Below are positions 1 to 5,374 of a stretch of 43,620 bases of DNA, in pieces. The notes under the pieces were generated by a model, which worked only from the letters and a program-made list of their open reading frames with translations, was not told the origin of the DNA and searched no databases. Origin of the DNA: Salinibacterium sp. (lineage in GTDB: Bacteria > Actinomycetota > Actinomycetes > Actinomycetales > Microbacteriaceae). The position numbers were made by a program, and so were the translations under genes. Numbering within the stretch: the stretch's first letter is position 1; each line of letters starts with the position of its first letter. The stretch spans positions 1 through 43,620 of the forward strand of contig SCSV01000188.1 of NCBI GenBank assembly GCA_004297555.1, written 5' to 3'.

Positions 1-233
1 CGTAGGCGGCGGCGTCGGCGGCGTCGGCGGCGTAGGCGTAGGCGGTGGTGGCGGCGTCGGCGGCGTCGGCGTCGGCGGTGGCGTCGGCGTAGGCGGTGGC
101 GGCGGCGTAGGCGGTGGCGGCGGCGTAGGCGGTGGCGTCGGCGGTGGCGGCGTAGGCGGCGTCGGCGGCGTAGGCGGCGTAGGCGGCGTAGGCGGTGGCG
201 GCGGCGTCGGCGGTGGCGTCGGCGTAGGCGGTC
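1..233. repeat. GGC-based low-complexity repeat
   Basis: Imperfect tandem array of triplets in which every second or third triplet on the plus strand is GGC, interleaved with GTA, GTC and GGT. Read on the minus strand it is GCC with TAC, GAC and ACC, so it codes for alanine interspersed with Tyr, Asp and Thr. It continues at the right end (43574-43620). All units are multiples of three, so copy-number changes would stay in frame. It is the coding repeat of the alanine-rich gene starting at 595. Confidence 0.9.
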
Positions 234-595
234 TTACGCGCCTTGTTGAGATCGGCCGTATCGTCGCCGGCACACCAACGCTCGATGATCGCGATGGCGT
301 CGAACACACGCTTGTCTTTGGTGTGTTTTGACGCGCGCTTGACTGCCGGCAACACCGCGCCCGCGATCACCGCGCGACGGACGGCGATGTCTGACCAATC
401 TAGGCAACGGATGCACCACATCGCGTCGGCCGCATCGTTGCTCTTGGCGATGTCGCCGAGCGACACGACGCGCTTGGGGTCGTAATCAGCGCCGGCACAC
501 CCAAGCGATGTCAGCAGCATCTTCCAGCCGCTCGCGCAGGGTGACTGGACGCGAATGTCCTTGAGAGTGAAGGTGAGGTTGGGTTGGTCTGACAT
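1..595 (-). CDS. alanine-rich repeat protein, 5' part (Imm-5-like family)
   Basis: The minus-strand ATG is at 595. The N-terminal 125 or so residues are non-repetitive (MSDQPNLTF..., SPCASGWKMLL, DAADAMWCIRCL, ERWCAGDDTADL). They resemble the phage-borne Imm-5-like (putative immunity) domain, where a globular part leads into an Ala-rich helix. From about residue 125 the chain is Ala with Asp, Tyr and Thr (AADAAYAA pattern). The frame runs off the window and continues at 43620-43492, giving about 220 residues. It is the first gene behind the leftward operator and promoter at 628-677, the position of N in lambda. GGAG about 11 bases upstream is the only ribosome-site candidate. Function is unknown; the immunity name is by family resemblance only. 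Confidence 0.75.
   Translation of the reverse strand, partial: MSDQPNLTFTLKDIRVQSPCASGWKMLLTSLGCAGADYDPKRVVSLGDIAKSNDAADAMWCIRCLDWSDIAVRRAVIAGAVLPAVKRASKHTKDKRVFDAIAIIERWCAGDDTADLNKARKTAYADATADAAATAYAAYAAYAADAAYAATADATAYAAATAYAAATAYADATADADAADAATTAYAYAADAADAAAY
17..61. repeat. terminal direct overlap, left copy
   Basis: These 45 bases are identical to 43576-43620. Identity stops at base 16, where the two copies differ. Joining position 43620 to position 62 keeps the reading frame of the alanine-rich gene, whereas abutting 43620 directly to base 1 shifts it. The simplest reading is that the sequence was circular and was closed inside the repeat, with the first 61 bases redundant or mis-extended. 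Confidence 0.75.
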
Positions 596-627
596 GGCGA
601 TGCGCTCCAGTGGTGATCCTGAGGCGC

Positions 628-656
628 ATCATGAATGCGGTAAGTCTACCGGTCAA
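628..656 (-). promoter_or_regulatory. leftward early promoter PL
   Basis: Read on the minus strand: TTGACC (656-651), a 17-bp spacer, then CATGAT (633-628), matching 5 of 6 and 4 of 6 consensus bases. The dyad at 638-651 lies in the spacer, so a bound repressor would block polymerase directly. Transcription would start near 621 and enter the alanine-rich gene at 595. Confidence 0.7.
638..651. promoter_or_regulatory. repressor operator OL1
   Basis: Perfect dyad CGGTA-AGTC-TACCG inside the PL spacer. It is one of five matches to CGGTA-N4-TACCG clustered around the repressor gene; I saw no copy elsewhere in the window. Confidence 0.8.
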
Positions 657-663
657 CTAAAAT

Positions 664-677
664 CGGTAGGGCTACCG
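664..677. promoter_or_regulatory. repressor operator OL2
   Basis: Perfect dyad CGGTA-GGGC-TACCG, extended one base on each side (TCGGTAG/CTACCGA). It lies just upstream of the PL -35 box and contains the repressor stop codon (672-674), so coding end and operator are superposed. With T-rich sequence to its right it could also act as a weak terminator. Confidence 0.75.
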
Positions 678-989
678 AATTTTCTTTTGGCGCGGCGCAA
701 CATGCTCGGCCAAGCGCCGATCGACGATCGCGGCGACGGTTTCCTCAAGCGTTTCATCGCCGGGGAAGGCACCAGGCGGCCGCAAGAGCTCCCAGCTCGA
801 GGTATCGAGCGCCCGCGCCACATCGTCGAGGACGTCGATTGTCCAGCAGCCCTTGATCTGGCCCTTCGCATATCGGCGCAAATTGCGGATCGCATCCGGC
901 CGGCCGGCGAGATTTGACGCGCCGTTGTCGCTGAGGCGCTTTGCTTTCAGCAGTCGGTCAATGTTGGTCAGAAGGGATGCCACATCCAT
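672..989 (-). CDS. phage repressor, HTH (XRE-like)
   Basis: 105 residues starting MDVASLLTNIDRLLKAKRLS. Residues about 5-70 fit an XRE/Cro-CI fold: LLTNIDRLLKAKRLSDNGAS, NLAGRPDAIRNLRR, and a closing helix VLDDVARALDTSSWELLR typical of CI-like repressors. There is no S24 peptidase tail, so RecA-driven self-cleavage is not expected. The longer frame to 1388 is open, but the ATG at 989 matches the domain start and lies directly beside operator 992-1005. Two operators lie at its 3' end and three in front, and it is divergent from the gene at 1075. It probably represses both early operons and controls itself. Confidence 0.8.
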   Translation of the reverse strand: MDVASLLTNIDRLLKAKRLSDNGASNLAGRPDAIRNLRRYAKGQIKGCWTIDVLDDVARALDTSSWELLRPPGAFPGDETLEETVAAIVDRRLAEHVAPRQKKIR

Positions 990-991
990 GC

Positions 992-1005
992 CGGTAGAAT
1001 GACCG
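992..1005. promoter_or_regulatory. repressor operator OR3
   Basis: CGGTA-GAAT-GACCG, one mismatch to the dyad consensus, ending three bases upstream of the repressor start codon and overlapping its candidate -10. Occupancy here would shut off the repressor gene. Confidence 0.65.
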
Positions 1006-1024
1006 GAGCTTTTCGGGTGTGCAT
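996..1024 (-). promoter_or_regulatory. possible repressor promoter (PRM-like)
   Basis: On the minus strand, CATTCT (1001-996) is followed by six bases and the repressor ATG. This is the same -10/RCCGGC/ATG spacing as on the rightward side. The -35 position (1024-1019, ATGCAC) is poor. Operator 1026-1039 abuts the -35 and operator 992-1005 overlaps the -10, the geometry of lambda PRM, where bound repressor activates. Inferred. Confidence 0.4.
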
Positions 1025-1025
1025 C

Positions 1026-1039
1026 CGGTGAGTTTACCG
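1026..1039. promoter_or_regulatory. repressor operator OR2
   Basis: CGGTG-AGTT-TACCG, one mismatch to the dyad consensus. It directly precedes the rightward -35 TTGACA (1040-1045) and sits between the two divergent promoters. Confidence 0.65.
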
Positions 1040-1068
1040 TTGACAGGAGCGGTAAACCTACCGATATT
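1040..1068 (+). promoter_or_regulatory. rightward early promoter PR
   Basis: TTGACA (1040-1045), a 17-bp spacer, GATATT (1063-1068). The -35 is perfect and the -10 matches 4 of 6. The -10 ends six bases before the ATG at 1075, so transcription should start at or next to that codon, giving a leaderless mRNA. Confidence 0.75.
1050..1063. promoter_or_regulatory. repressor operator OR1
   Basis: Perfect dyad CGGTA-AACC-TACCG inside the spacer of PR and touching its -10. It is placed exactly as OL1 is in PL. Confidence 0.8.
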
Positions 1069-1074
1069 GCCGGC

Positions 1075-1314
1075 ATGACAGGCATCGAACAACTGCTATG
1101 CGTCGCTCGTCGATATGCTGAGATCGAGGGCGTTTCGCTGACCACGGTCAGCTCACGCGCGCTCAACGACGGCAAGAAGCTGTCGGCGCTCGCGGACGGC
1201 GCCGACATCAACGTCGGCCGTCTTGAGCGGACCTTGCGTTGGTTCTCCGAGAATTGGCCGGATGGCGATTGGCCCTGCGATGTGCCGCGCCCAGCCGTCG
1301 AGGCGCGCGCTTGA
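1075..1314 (+). CDS. Cro-position regulator, small conserved phage protein
   Basis: 79 residues, MTGIEQLLCVARRYAEIEGV..., with an HTH-compatible stretch (GVSLTTVSSRALNDGKKLSALADGA, about residues 19-43) and the tail FSENWPDGDWPCDVPRP. I recognise this as a family common in Rhizobiales prophages near the repressor. As the first gene of the rightward operon, divergent from the repressor, it holds the position of lambda cro. No Shine-Dalgarno precedes the ATG, in line with a leaderless transcript. A Cro-like function is inferred from position. Confidence 0.7.
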   Translation: MTGIEQLLCVARRYAEIEGVSLTTVSSRALNDGKKLSALADGADINVGRLERTLRWFSENWPDGDWPCDVPRPAVEARA

Positions 1315-1492
1315 GCGCGCTCGGCCAAATAGATGACCGTGTTCATGGATGTCTCCGTGAATGGGATGTGCGCTGGAACACCGATCATCCCACAATCGAC
1401 ACGGATACGTCACAACTTTTTCGTGAATTCTATGCTGCGGCGCACTCAAGGTTGAGTGACGCTCGGGTTGAGTATGTGAGTAGGGGTTTGTC
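1315..1492. promoter_or_regulatory. intergenic region with perfect palindrome
   Basis: No convincing gene. It holds CACTCAA-GG-TTGAGTG (1443-1458), a perfect 7-bp-arm dyad, followed by a degraded second copy ending TTGAGT (1468-1473). Both lie just upstream of the gene at 1493. This is probably the binding site of a second regulator, different from the CGGTA-type operators. Confidence 0.5.
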
Positions 1493-1852
1493 ATGCGTTC
1501 AGTATCTCCGCACCATCAATCGGCATCCACCGAAAGCGCCCGACCACATGGTCGAGACGACGACCAGATGGTCGGCTCGGTGCTCTCGGAGGTCGCTACG
1601 ACGCTCTGGCCGAGCAATACCGCGGCCCACATCGCGGCGCTCTGCAAATGCTCTGTACGGGCTGCTGAGCGCTATCTGGGCGGACAGCGCGAATGGTCGG
1701 GGGATGCCATCGCGGTCATCGTCGCCGAGATCCTGCGGCGCCACTCCATGCGCAACGTGCGGGTGGTGAGCCGATGCGCTGGACCGAGAAGCAGCTCGCC
1801 GAGCACCTCGAACGCACTGGAGCCGCCGGCGCGAAAAATCGCGTCGATGTGA
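1493..1852 (+). CDS. HTH protein, conserved in Rhizobiales phages
   Basis: 119 residues. The conserved part is about residues 25-92: LWPSNTAAHIAALCKCSVRAAERYL, then GGQREWSGDAIAVIVAEILRRH, which reads as a helix-turn-helix (AAHIAALCKCSVRAAERYL). AGGGGT lies seven bases before the ATG. The last 27 codons overlap the next gene (ATG at 1774) by 79 bases, and the family-like sequence ends near VVSR, about where that gene begins. Probably a DNA-binding early regulator; target unknown. Confidence 0.65.
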   Translation: MRSVSPHHQSASTESARPHGRDDDQMVGSVLSEVATTLWPSNTAAHIAALCKCSVRAAERYLGGQREWSGDAIAVIVAEILRRHSMRNVRVVSRCAGPRSSSPSTSNALEPPARKIASM

Positions 1853-2229
1853 GCAATCCGCCATTCCGCCCAGTCGACATGCTGCTCGACCTGCCGGCGC
1901 CGATCTCGGTCAACCGCATGCGCCGCGTCGACTGGAAGGCCCGCAAGAACGCCCTCTCGTGGCGAGAGATGGCCGACAAATTCCTTGAGGCGGCCATGAC
2001 GCGGGGCGAGGTCCAACGCGCCAGGCTGGCCCGCTACGAGCTGCAGATCACCCTTTCCGAGCAGCATTGCCGCATCGACGCCGACAACGGCCTCAAGCTG
2101 CTGATCGACTATCTCCGCTACGCCGAGATCGTCCTCGACGACAGCAAGAAGAATTTGCGCCGCATCGTCGTCGAATGGGGCCACGCGCCGGCCGGATGCC
2201 GCGTTCTGATCAAGCCAATGGAGGGATAG
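1774..2229 (+). CDS. rusA: RusA-like Holliday junction resolvase
   Basis: 151 residues. The RusA fold starts near residue 37 (LDLPAPISVNRMRRVDWKAR) and ends with the signature IDADNGLKLLIDYL (101-114) and EIVLDDSKKNLRRI (118-131). Asp102, Asp104, Lys108 and Asp122/Asp123 match the acidic residues and lysine of the RusA active site. RusA resolves four-way junctions; here it would serve phage recombination or debranching before packaging, with RecT and YqaJ from the leftward operon. The longer frame from 1693 is open, but 1774 starts the homologous part. Confidence 0.75.
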   Translation: MRWTEKQLAEHLERTGAAGAKNRVDVSNPPFRPVDMLLDLPAPISVNRMRRVDWKARKNALSWREMADKFLEAAMTRGEVQRARLARYELQITLSEQHCRIDADNGLKLLIDYLRYAEIVLDDSKKNLRRIVVEWGHAPAGCRVLIKPMEG

Positions 2230-2487
2230 ATGTCGGTCAACAACGCGCAGTTGAAATCCATCGTCGAACGCATCGAGCGCCTGGAGGAGGAGAAGAAGGC
2301 GATCGGTCAGGACATCAAGGACATCTACGCCGAGGCCAAGGGCAACGGATTCGACGTCGCTGCGCTCCGCGAGATCGTCCGGCTGCGCAAGCAGGACCCG
2401 AACGAGCGGCAAGAGCAGGAGACCATCCTTGAGACCTACATGCAGGCGCTCGGGATGTTGCCGCTGTTCGCCGCGGCCGCGGAGTGA
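2230..2487 (+). CDS. GapR-family DNA-binding protein (DUF2312)
   Basis: 85 residues. QLKSIVERIERLEEEKKAIG followed by DIKDIYAEAKGNGFDVAALREIVRLRK is the DUF2312/GapR signature almost unbroken. GapR is an alphaproteobacterial nucleoid protein that forms dimers and tetramers around overtwisted DNA and helps replication. It starts directly after the RusA-like stop codon. A phage copy may support its own replication fork or alter host chromosome topology (inference). Confidence 0.9.
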   Translation: MSVNNAQLKSIVERIERLEEEKKAIGQDIKDIYAEAKGNGFDVAALREIVRLRKQDPNERQEQETILETYMQALGMLPLFAAAAE

Positions 2488-2492
2488 CCGCC

Positions 2493-2762
2493 ATGGCCAG
2501 CTACAAGGCCGAGGTCTGCGCGTGCCTCAGCGAGGTCCGCTGGACGCCATACCGCGAGATCGCCATCCACTTCCACAGCCACAGCGCGCTCGCCGCCATG
2601 CTTGGCCAGATGGTCAAGCAGCGCGAGATCTGGTGCAGCTATTTCGTCAGCCTCGACGGCAACGGCCTGCACATGGTCGCCCACTACTGCCTGGCGCACG
2701 AGGTCGGCGACCCTCCGATCGGGCGGCGCGTGCGGCCGGTCATGATGGGGATGCACGCATGA
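2493..2762 (+). CDS. hypothetical early protein
   Basis: 89 residues from ATG 2493, which has GGAG eight bases upstream; a GTG at 2484 overlapping the previous stop is the alternative. Sequence MASYKAEVCACLSEVRWTPYR..., with hydrophobic-polar alternation (EIAIHFHSHSALAAMLGQMV) suggesting a small winged-helix-like fold, and HMVAHYCLAHEV near the C-terminus. No family recognised. It ends in an ATGA overlap with the next gene. Confidence 0.6.
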   Translation: MASYKAEVCACLSEVRWTPYREIAIHFHSHSALAAMLGQMVKQREIWCSYFVSLDGNGLHMVAHYCLAHEVGDPPIGRRVRPVMMGMHA

Positions 2763-2944
2763 GCGACTGTAAGGGCACCCTCAAGATCGTCCGCGAAAAG
2801 CAGAATCGCGCGCTCGAACTTTACGAGAGCGGTCTGAAGCGCGCCGCCATCGCTGAGCGGCTTGGTGTCCCTGCTGTCAATGTTTCCGGCATGATCCAGC
2901 GGGCTCGGCAGCGGCGGGAGAAGCAGCAGGAGGCGGTGAATTGA
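2759..2944 (+). CDS. small HTH protein
   Basis: 61 residues, MSDCKGTLKIVREKQNRALE.... Residues about 18-50 (ALELYESGLKRAAIAERLGV, then PAVNVSGMIQRARQRR) have the helix-turn-helix pattern of recombinase or sigma-4-like domains, with a basic tail. It is coupled to its neighbours by ATGA upstream and TTGA downstream. Probably binds DNA; target unknown. Confidence 0.65.
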   Translation: MSDCKGTLKIVREKQNRALELYESGLKRAAIAERLGVPAVNVSGMIQRARQRREKQQEAVN

Positions 2945-3252
2945 GCGACGGAGCGATCAGGGGGCGCTATCCAACGCGGGCTTACGGCTACGACGGGAAA
3001 ATTCATCTCGATAGGCCGTCCCCACACGAATGGCGTGCATTTAGGATGGCTGAAGCTCGCAAGCTTGGCACGCACACCCAAGCGGAGTGGACGGAGCTTC
3101 GCGATCGGATCGGGATGTGTGTCGAGTGCGGCCGCGACGACGTGCATCTCGACAAAGACCATATCATTTCAGTGGCAGCCGGCGGATGTGATTGCATTCA
3201 CAATCTGCAGCCGTTGTGTGGTCCCTGCAATTCCCGAAAGGGCGCCACATGA
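2941..3252 (+). CDS. HNH endonuclease
   Basis: 103 residues from a TTG start with AGGAGG seven bases upstream. Cys60-x2-Cys63, the DKDHI motif (71-75), GGCDCIHNLQPLC (81-93) and C93-x2-C96-N97 form a complete HNH zinc-finger nuclease: His74 and Asn88 as catalytic-region residues, four Cys for zinc. It sits just before the replication initiator and far from the terminase genes, so it is more likely a homing-type or recombination nuclease than the packaging-linked HNH of HK97-type phages. Confidence 0.85.
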   Translation: MSDGAIRGRYPTRAYGYDGKIHLDRPSPHEWRAFRMAEARKLGTHTQAEWTELRDRIGMCVECGRDDVHLDKDHIISVAAGGCDCIHNLQPLCGPCNSRKGAT

Positions 3253-4010
3253 GCCGCTGGTTTCGCCTCGACGACGACGTGATTAATGATCCAAAGATCC
3301 TGCTTTTGCCGGAAGCGATGCGCTGGATTTGGATCGCGTTTCTTTGCGTCGCGTCAAAGAACGAAGGCCGGCTGCCGCAGATCGAAATCATCGCATTGAG
3401 CTTGCGCGTCAAACAATCCAAGGCATCTGAGTATCTGGCAGCGCTCGTGAAAGCCGGTCTGATCGACCAAGATGAAACTGGATTTGCTCCGCACAACTGG
3501 GCGCGTAGACAGTTCAAATCCGACGTTTCAACAGAGCGAGTGAAACGTTTCAGGAAACAGGAACGAAACGTTTCTGAAACTCCCCCACATACACAGACAG
3601 AAACACAGACAGATAAGACCGAAGCTAACGCTTCGGGCGCTGACGCGCCGAACGATCCTCGAACTCGGCTGTTTCGCGATGGGCTGACGAAGCTGGCAGC
3701 TATGACTGGCAAGGGGGCCGACAGCTGCCGAGCGTTTGTCGGCAAGTGCCTGAAGGAGGCCGGCGACGATGCCATCGTCGTCCTTGCGGCGATCGAAGAT
3801 GCCGAGCGCAACCGCGTTGTCGATCCCTCCGCCTACATCGCCCGAACCCTGAAAGGTCGCTCCAATGGCCAATCATCCGGATCCAAAATCATTCAAGCAG
3901 CTGACGATCTCCGTCGAAAAATTGCCAGCTTCGATGGCCCAGCAAGAGCGCCTGACGAGCTACGCAGCGGACCGGGCGAGGTTGCTCCTCGGCTGCTACC
4001 GCACCGGTGA
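3249..4010 (+). CDS. replication initiator, winged-helix (lambda O-like position)
   Basis: 253 residues. The N-terminus MSRWFRLDDDVINDPKILLL and LRVKQSKASEYLAALVKAGLI (about 1-80) form the winged-helix domain of phage replisome organisers. A charged, repeat-bearing linker (about 92-130: ERVKRFRKQERNVSETPP, HTQTETQTDKTEAN) leads to a helical C-terminal domain. The linker DNA carries spaced ACGTTTC repeats and a perfect hairpin, as lambda O carries ori. The ATG overlaps the HNH stop. The last 146 bases overlap the next gene in another frame. It would load the host helicase at the origin. Confidence 0.75.
   Translation: MSRWFRLDDDVINDPKILLLPEAMRWIWIAFLCVASKNEGRLPQIEIIALSLRVKQSKASEYLAALVKAGLIDQDETGFAPHNWARRQFKSDVSTERVKRFRKQERNVSETPPHTQTETQTDKTEANASGADAPNDPRTRLFRDGLTKLAAMTGKGADSCRAFVGKCLKEAGDDAIVVLAAIEDAERNRVVDPSAYIARTLKGRSNGQSSGSKIIQAADDLRRKIASFDGPARAPDELRSGPGEVAPRLLPHR
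3521..3636 (+). other. putative replication origin inside the initiator gene
   Basis: Three copies of ACGTTTC start at 3523, 3545 and 3568 (22-23 bp apart, two helical turns). The last two lie in perfect palindromes GAAACGTTTC (3542-3551 and 3565-3574). They are followed by an 11-bp tandem repeat ACACAGACAGA (3591-3601, 3603-3613) and a perfect hairpin CCGAAGC-TAAC-GCTTCGG (3619-3636). The stretch is AT-richer than its flanks. Position between the DNA-binding and C-terminal parts of the initiator matches lambda-type origins. Confidence 0.5.
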
Positions 4011-4428
4011 CGCCAACGATCCGGATACCTACGTCGCTGCGATCAGCGCAATTCTGTCTCGGTATCCGGAGGAGATCATCACCGAGGTGACGCACCCGGC
4101 GACGGGCCTGCCATCGCGTTCCAACTGGCTGCCGACGGTGAAGGAGGTTGCCGACGCGTGCGAAGCTGCGATCTCCTGGCGGCGCGAGCGCGAGGCCCGT
4201 GAGGAGCGCATCCGCAAGCAGCTGCAGGAGCGCGAGGAGTTCGAGCGCGCGCGAGATGCGCGGCCGACGCTCGAGCAGCTGAAGGCCAAGTATGGGCCGG
4301 ATTGGGGCATCACCGAGCACCTGATGGCAAAGGCACCACCTGTGCCGGCGCCGACGCTCGATCAGCTGCGGCATCACTACCAGCACTACGACTTGGCCAT
4401 GAAGCCCAAGCAGGAGGACGCCGCATGA
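3865..4428 (+). CDS. conserved phage protein in helicase-loader position
   Basis: 187 residues. The conserved-looking core (about residues 24-110) contains DRARLLLGCYRTGDANDPDT, AISAILSRYPEEIITEVT and GLPSRSNWLPTVKEVADACE, a family I know from alphaproteobacterial prophages. A long charged helix (RREREAREERIRKQLQERE) follows. It overlaps the initiator by 146 bases; a start at ATG 3934 would shorten the overlap and still keep the core. By position it corresponds to lambda P; no AAA+ motif is visible, so that role is only inferred. It ends with PKQEDAA in a duplicated junction. Confidence 0.6.
   Translation: MANHPDPKSFKQLTISVEKLPASMAQQERLTSYAADRARLLLGCYRTGDANDPDTYVAAISAILSRYPEEIITEVTHPATGLPSRSNWLPTVKEVADACEAAISWRREREAREERIRKQLQEREEFERARDARPTLEQLKAKYGPDWGITEHLMAKAPPVPAPTLDQLRHHYQHYDLAMKPKQEDAA
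4403..4428 (+). repeat. 26-bp direct repeat at gene junction, copy 1
   Basis: Identical to 4978-5003. It encodes the C-terminal KQEDAA of one gene, contains the CAGGAGG ribosome-binding site of the next, and ends with the ATGA stop/start overlap, so a complete translational-coupling junction has been duplicated. Confidence 0.9.
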
Positions 4429-4757
4429 GAACACGCGATAAACTGGCGATTGAATTGCGCAAGATCGCGGTGCAGGCATCTGCCGCCAATGCTGCCAAAT
4501 ATGAGGCATTCGCGGCTCGCGCAGAGACTGGCGAATTTGACGACTATGCTGACACCTATGTCTGCCCGATCACGCAGCTCTATTCTGAGCTGATGGCCAC
4601 TGGCTTCACCAAGTTTGCGGCCCGCGTAGCCAATGGCGAATTCGACGCGACCAAAGAAGAAAGTGACGAATGGGCACGCAGCCCGTCTGGCCAAGAAGCC
4701 GCCAAGAACCTGTCGCCCGAAATGCGCAAGGTGCTTGGTCTTGATCTCATGAACTAG
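4425..4757 (+). CDS. hypothetical early protein
   Basis: 110 residues, MRTRDKLAIELRKIAVQASA.... Mostly helical and mildly acidic; two similar stretches (YEAFAARAETGEFDDYADTY and FTKFAARVANGEFDATKEES) look like an internal duplication of a helical unit. The start is set by ATGA overlap and AGGAGG from the duplicated junction. No known family recognised. Confidence 0.65.
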   Translation: MRTRDKLAIELRKIAVQASAANAAKYEAFAARAETGEFDDYADTYVCPITQLYSELMATGFTKFAARVANGEFDATKEESDEWARSPSGQEAAKNLSPEMRKVLGLDLMN

Positions 4758-4766
4758 GAGAAGACA

Positions 4767-5003
4767 ATGAAGGAAGAAATGGACGTTCGAGAAGCGCTTG
4801 AGATGATGAACCGCTGCAAGCATGAAATCCAGAACTTGCGCGCCACGATCGCCGCTCTTGAGCCCAAGGCAGACGCCTACGACAAGCTCGCAATCGTGCT
4901 TGGACTTTTGCCAAGACCGAGCGTCGGCATGGGGGAAGACCTCGTGTGGATCCTGGACAAGCGGATGCGCGAACTTCAGCCCAAGCAGGAGGACGCCGCA
5001 TGA
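4767..5003 (+). CDS. hypothetical coiled-coil protein
   Basis: 78 residues. N-terminal helix with heptads (EALEMMNRCKHEIQNLRATI, then AALEPKADAYDKL), then a short C-terminal segment ending QPKQEDAA, the same tail as the gene ending at 4428. AGGAG precedes the ATG by about six bases. LRATIAALEPKADAYDKL resembles leader helices of phage antirepressor-like proteins, but there is no KilA or Bro domain. Unknown function. Confidence 0.6.
   Translation: MKEEMDVREALEMMNRCKHEIQNLRATIAALEPKADAYDKLAIVLGLLPRPSVGMGEDLVWILDKRMRELQPKQEDAA
4978..5003 (+). repeat. 26-bp direct repeat at gene junction, copy 2
   Basis: Second copy of 4403-4428, at the same structural place: end of one gene, AGGAGG ribosome site, ATGA overlap with the next gene. 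Confidence 0.9.
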
Positions 5004-5374
5004 CGCGGATCGAGGCCGTCGAGAAGGAAAACGAGATGCTTCGAGTTCGGATCGAGGAACTCGAGGACGCCCTTGGCATGCGAGCACCTGCTCCGCTTTG
5101 CTTCGATCTCAGCGCGTATGAGGCCAGGGTGTTCGGCATGCTCATGAGGCGCGAAATGGTGGCAAAGGAAACGGTGATGCTGGGCTTGTACGGCGGCCGG
5201 CCTGATGAAGGCCCGGAGATCGAGATTGTTGCTGTTTTCATCTGCCACCTGCGGAAAAAGATCGAGAAGTTCGGCGTCAGAATCGACACCGTGCGGGGGC
5301 AGGGATATCGGCTTTCGCCCGACATGAAGGCGGCTGTGCGCACCATCATGCAAGGCGAAGGGATGGCCGCATGA
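5000..5374 (+). CDS. winged-helix protein, OmpR/PhoB C-terminal type
   Basis: 124 residues. An N-terminal coiled coil (MTRIEAVEKENEMLRVRIEE) replaces the receiver domain. Residues about 36-113 form a Trans_reg_C winged helix, with the closing motif VFICHLRKKIEKFG, then RIDTVRGQGYRL, nearly canonical for response-regulator effector domains. There is no phospho-acceptor domain, so activity cannot depend on a sensor kinase. Candidate transcription factor of the early operon; targets are unknown. Confidence 0.8.
   Translation: MTRIEAVEKENEMLRVRIEELEDALGMRAPAPLCFDLSAYEARVFGMLMRREMVAKETVMLGLYGGRPDEGPEIEIVAVFICHLRKKIEKFGVRIDTVRGQGYRLSPDMKAAVRTIMQGEGMAA

Noticed and set aside
1..233. CRISPR-like array
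   Set aside because: The repeats are contiguous triplets within a coding frame; there are no unique spacers.
1153..1494. 113-codon minus-strand frame upstream of the repressor
   Set aside because: It is antisense to the Cro-position gene and PR, lacks a family pattern and would pass through the operators.
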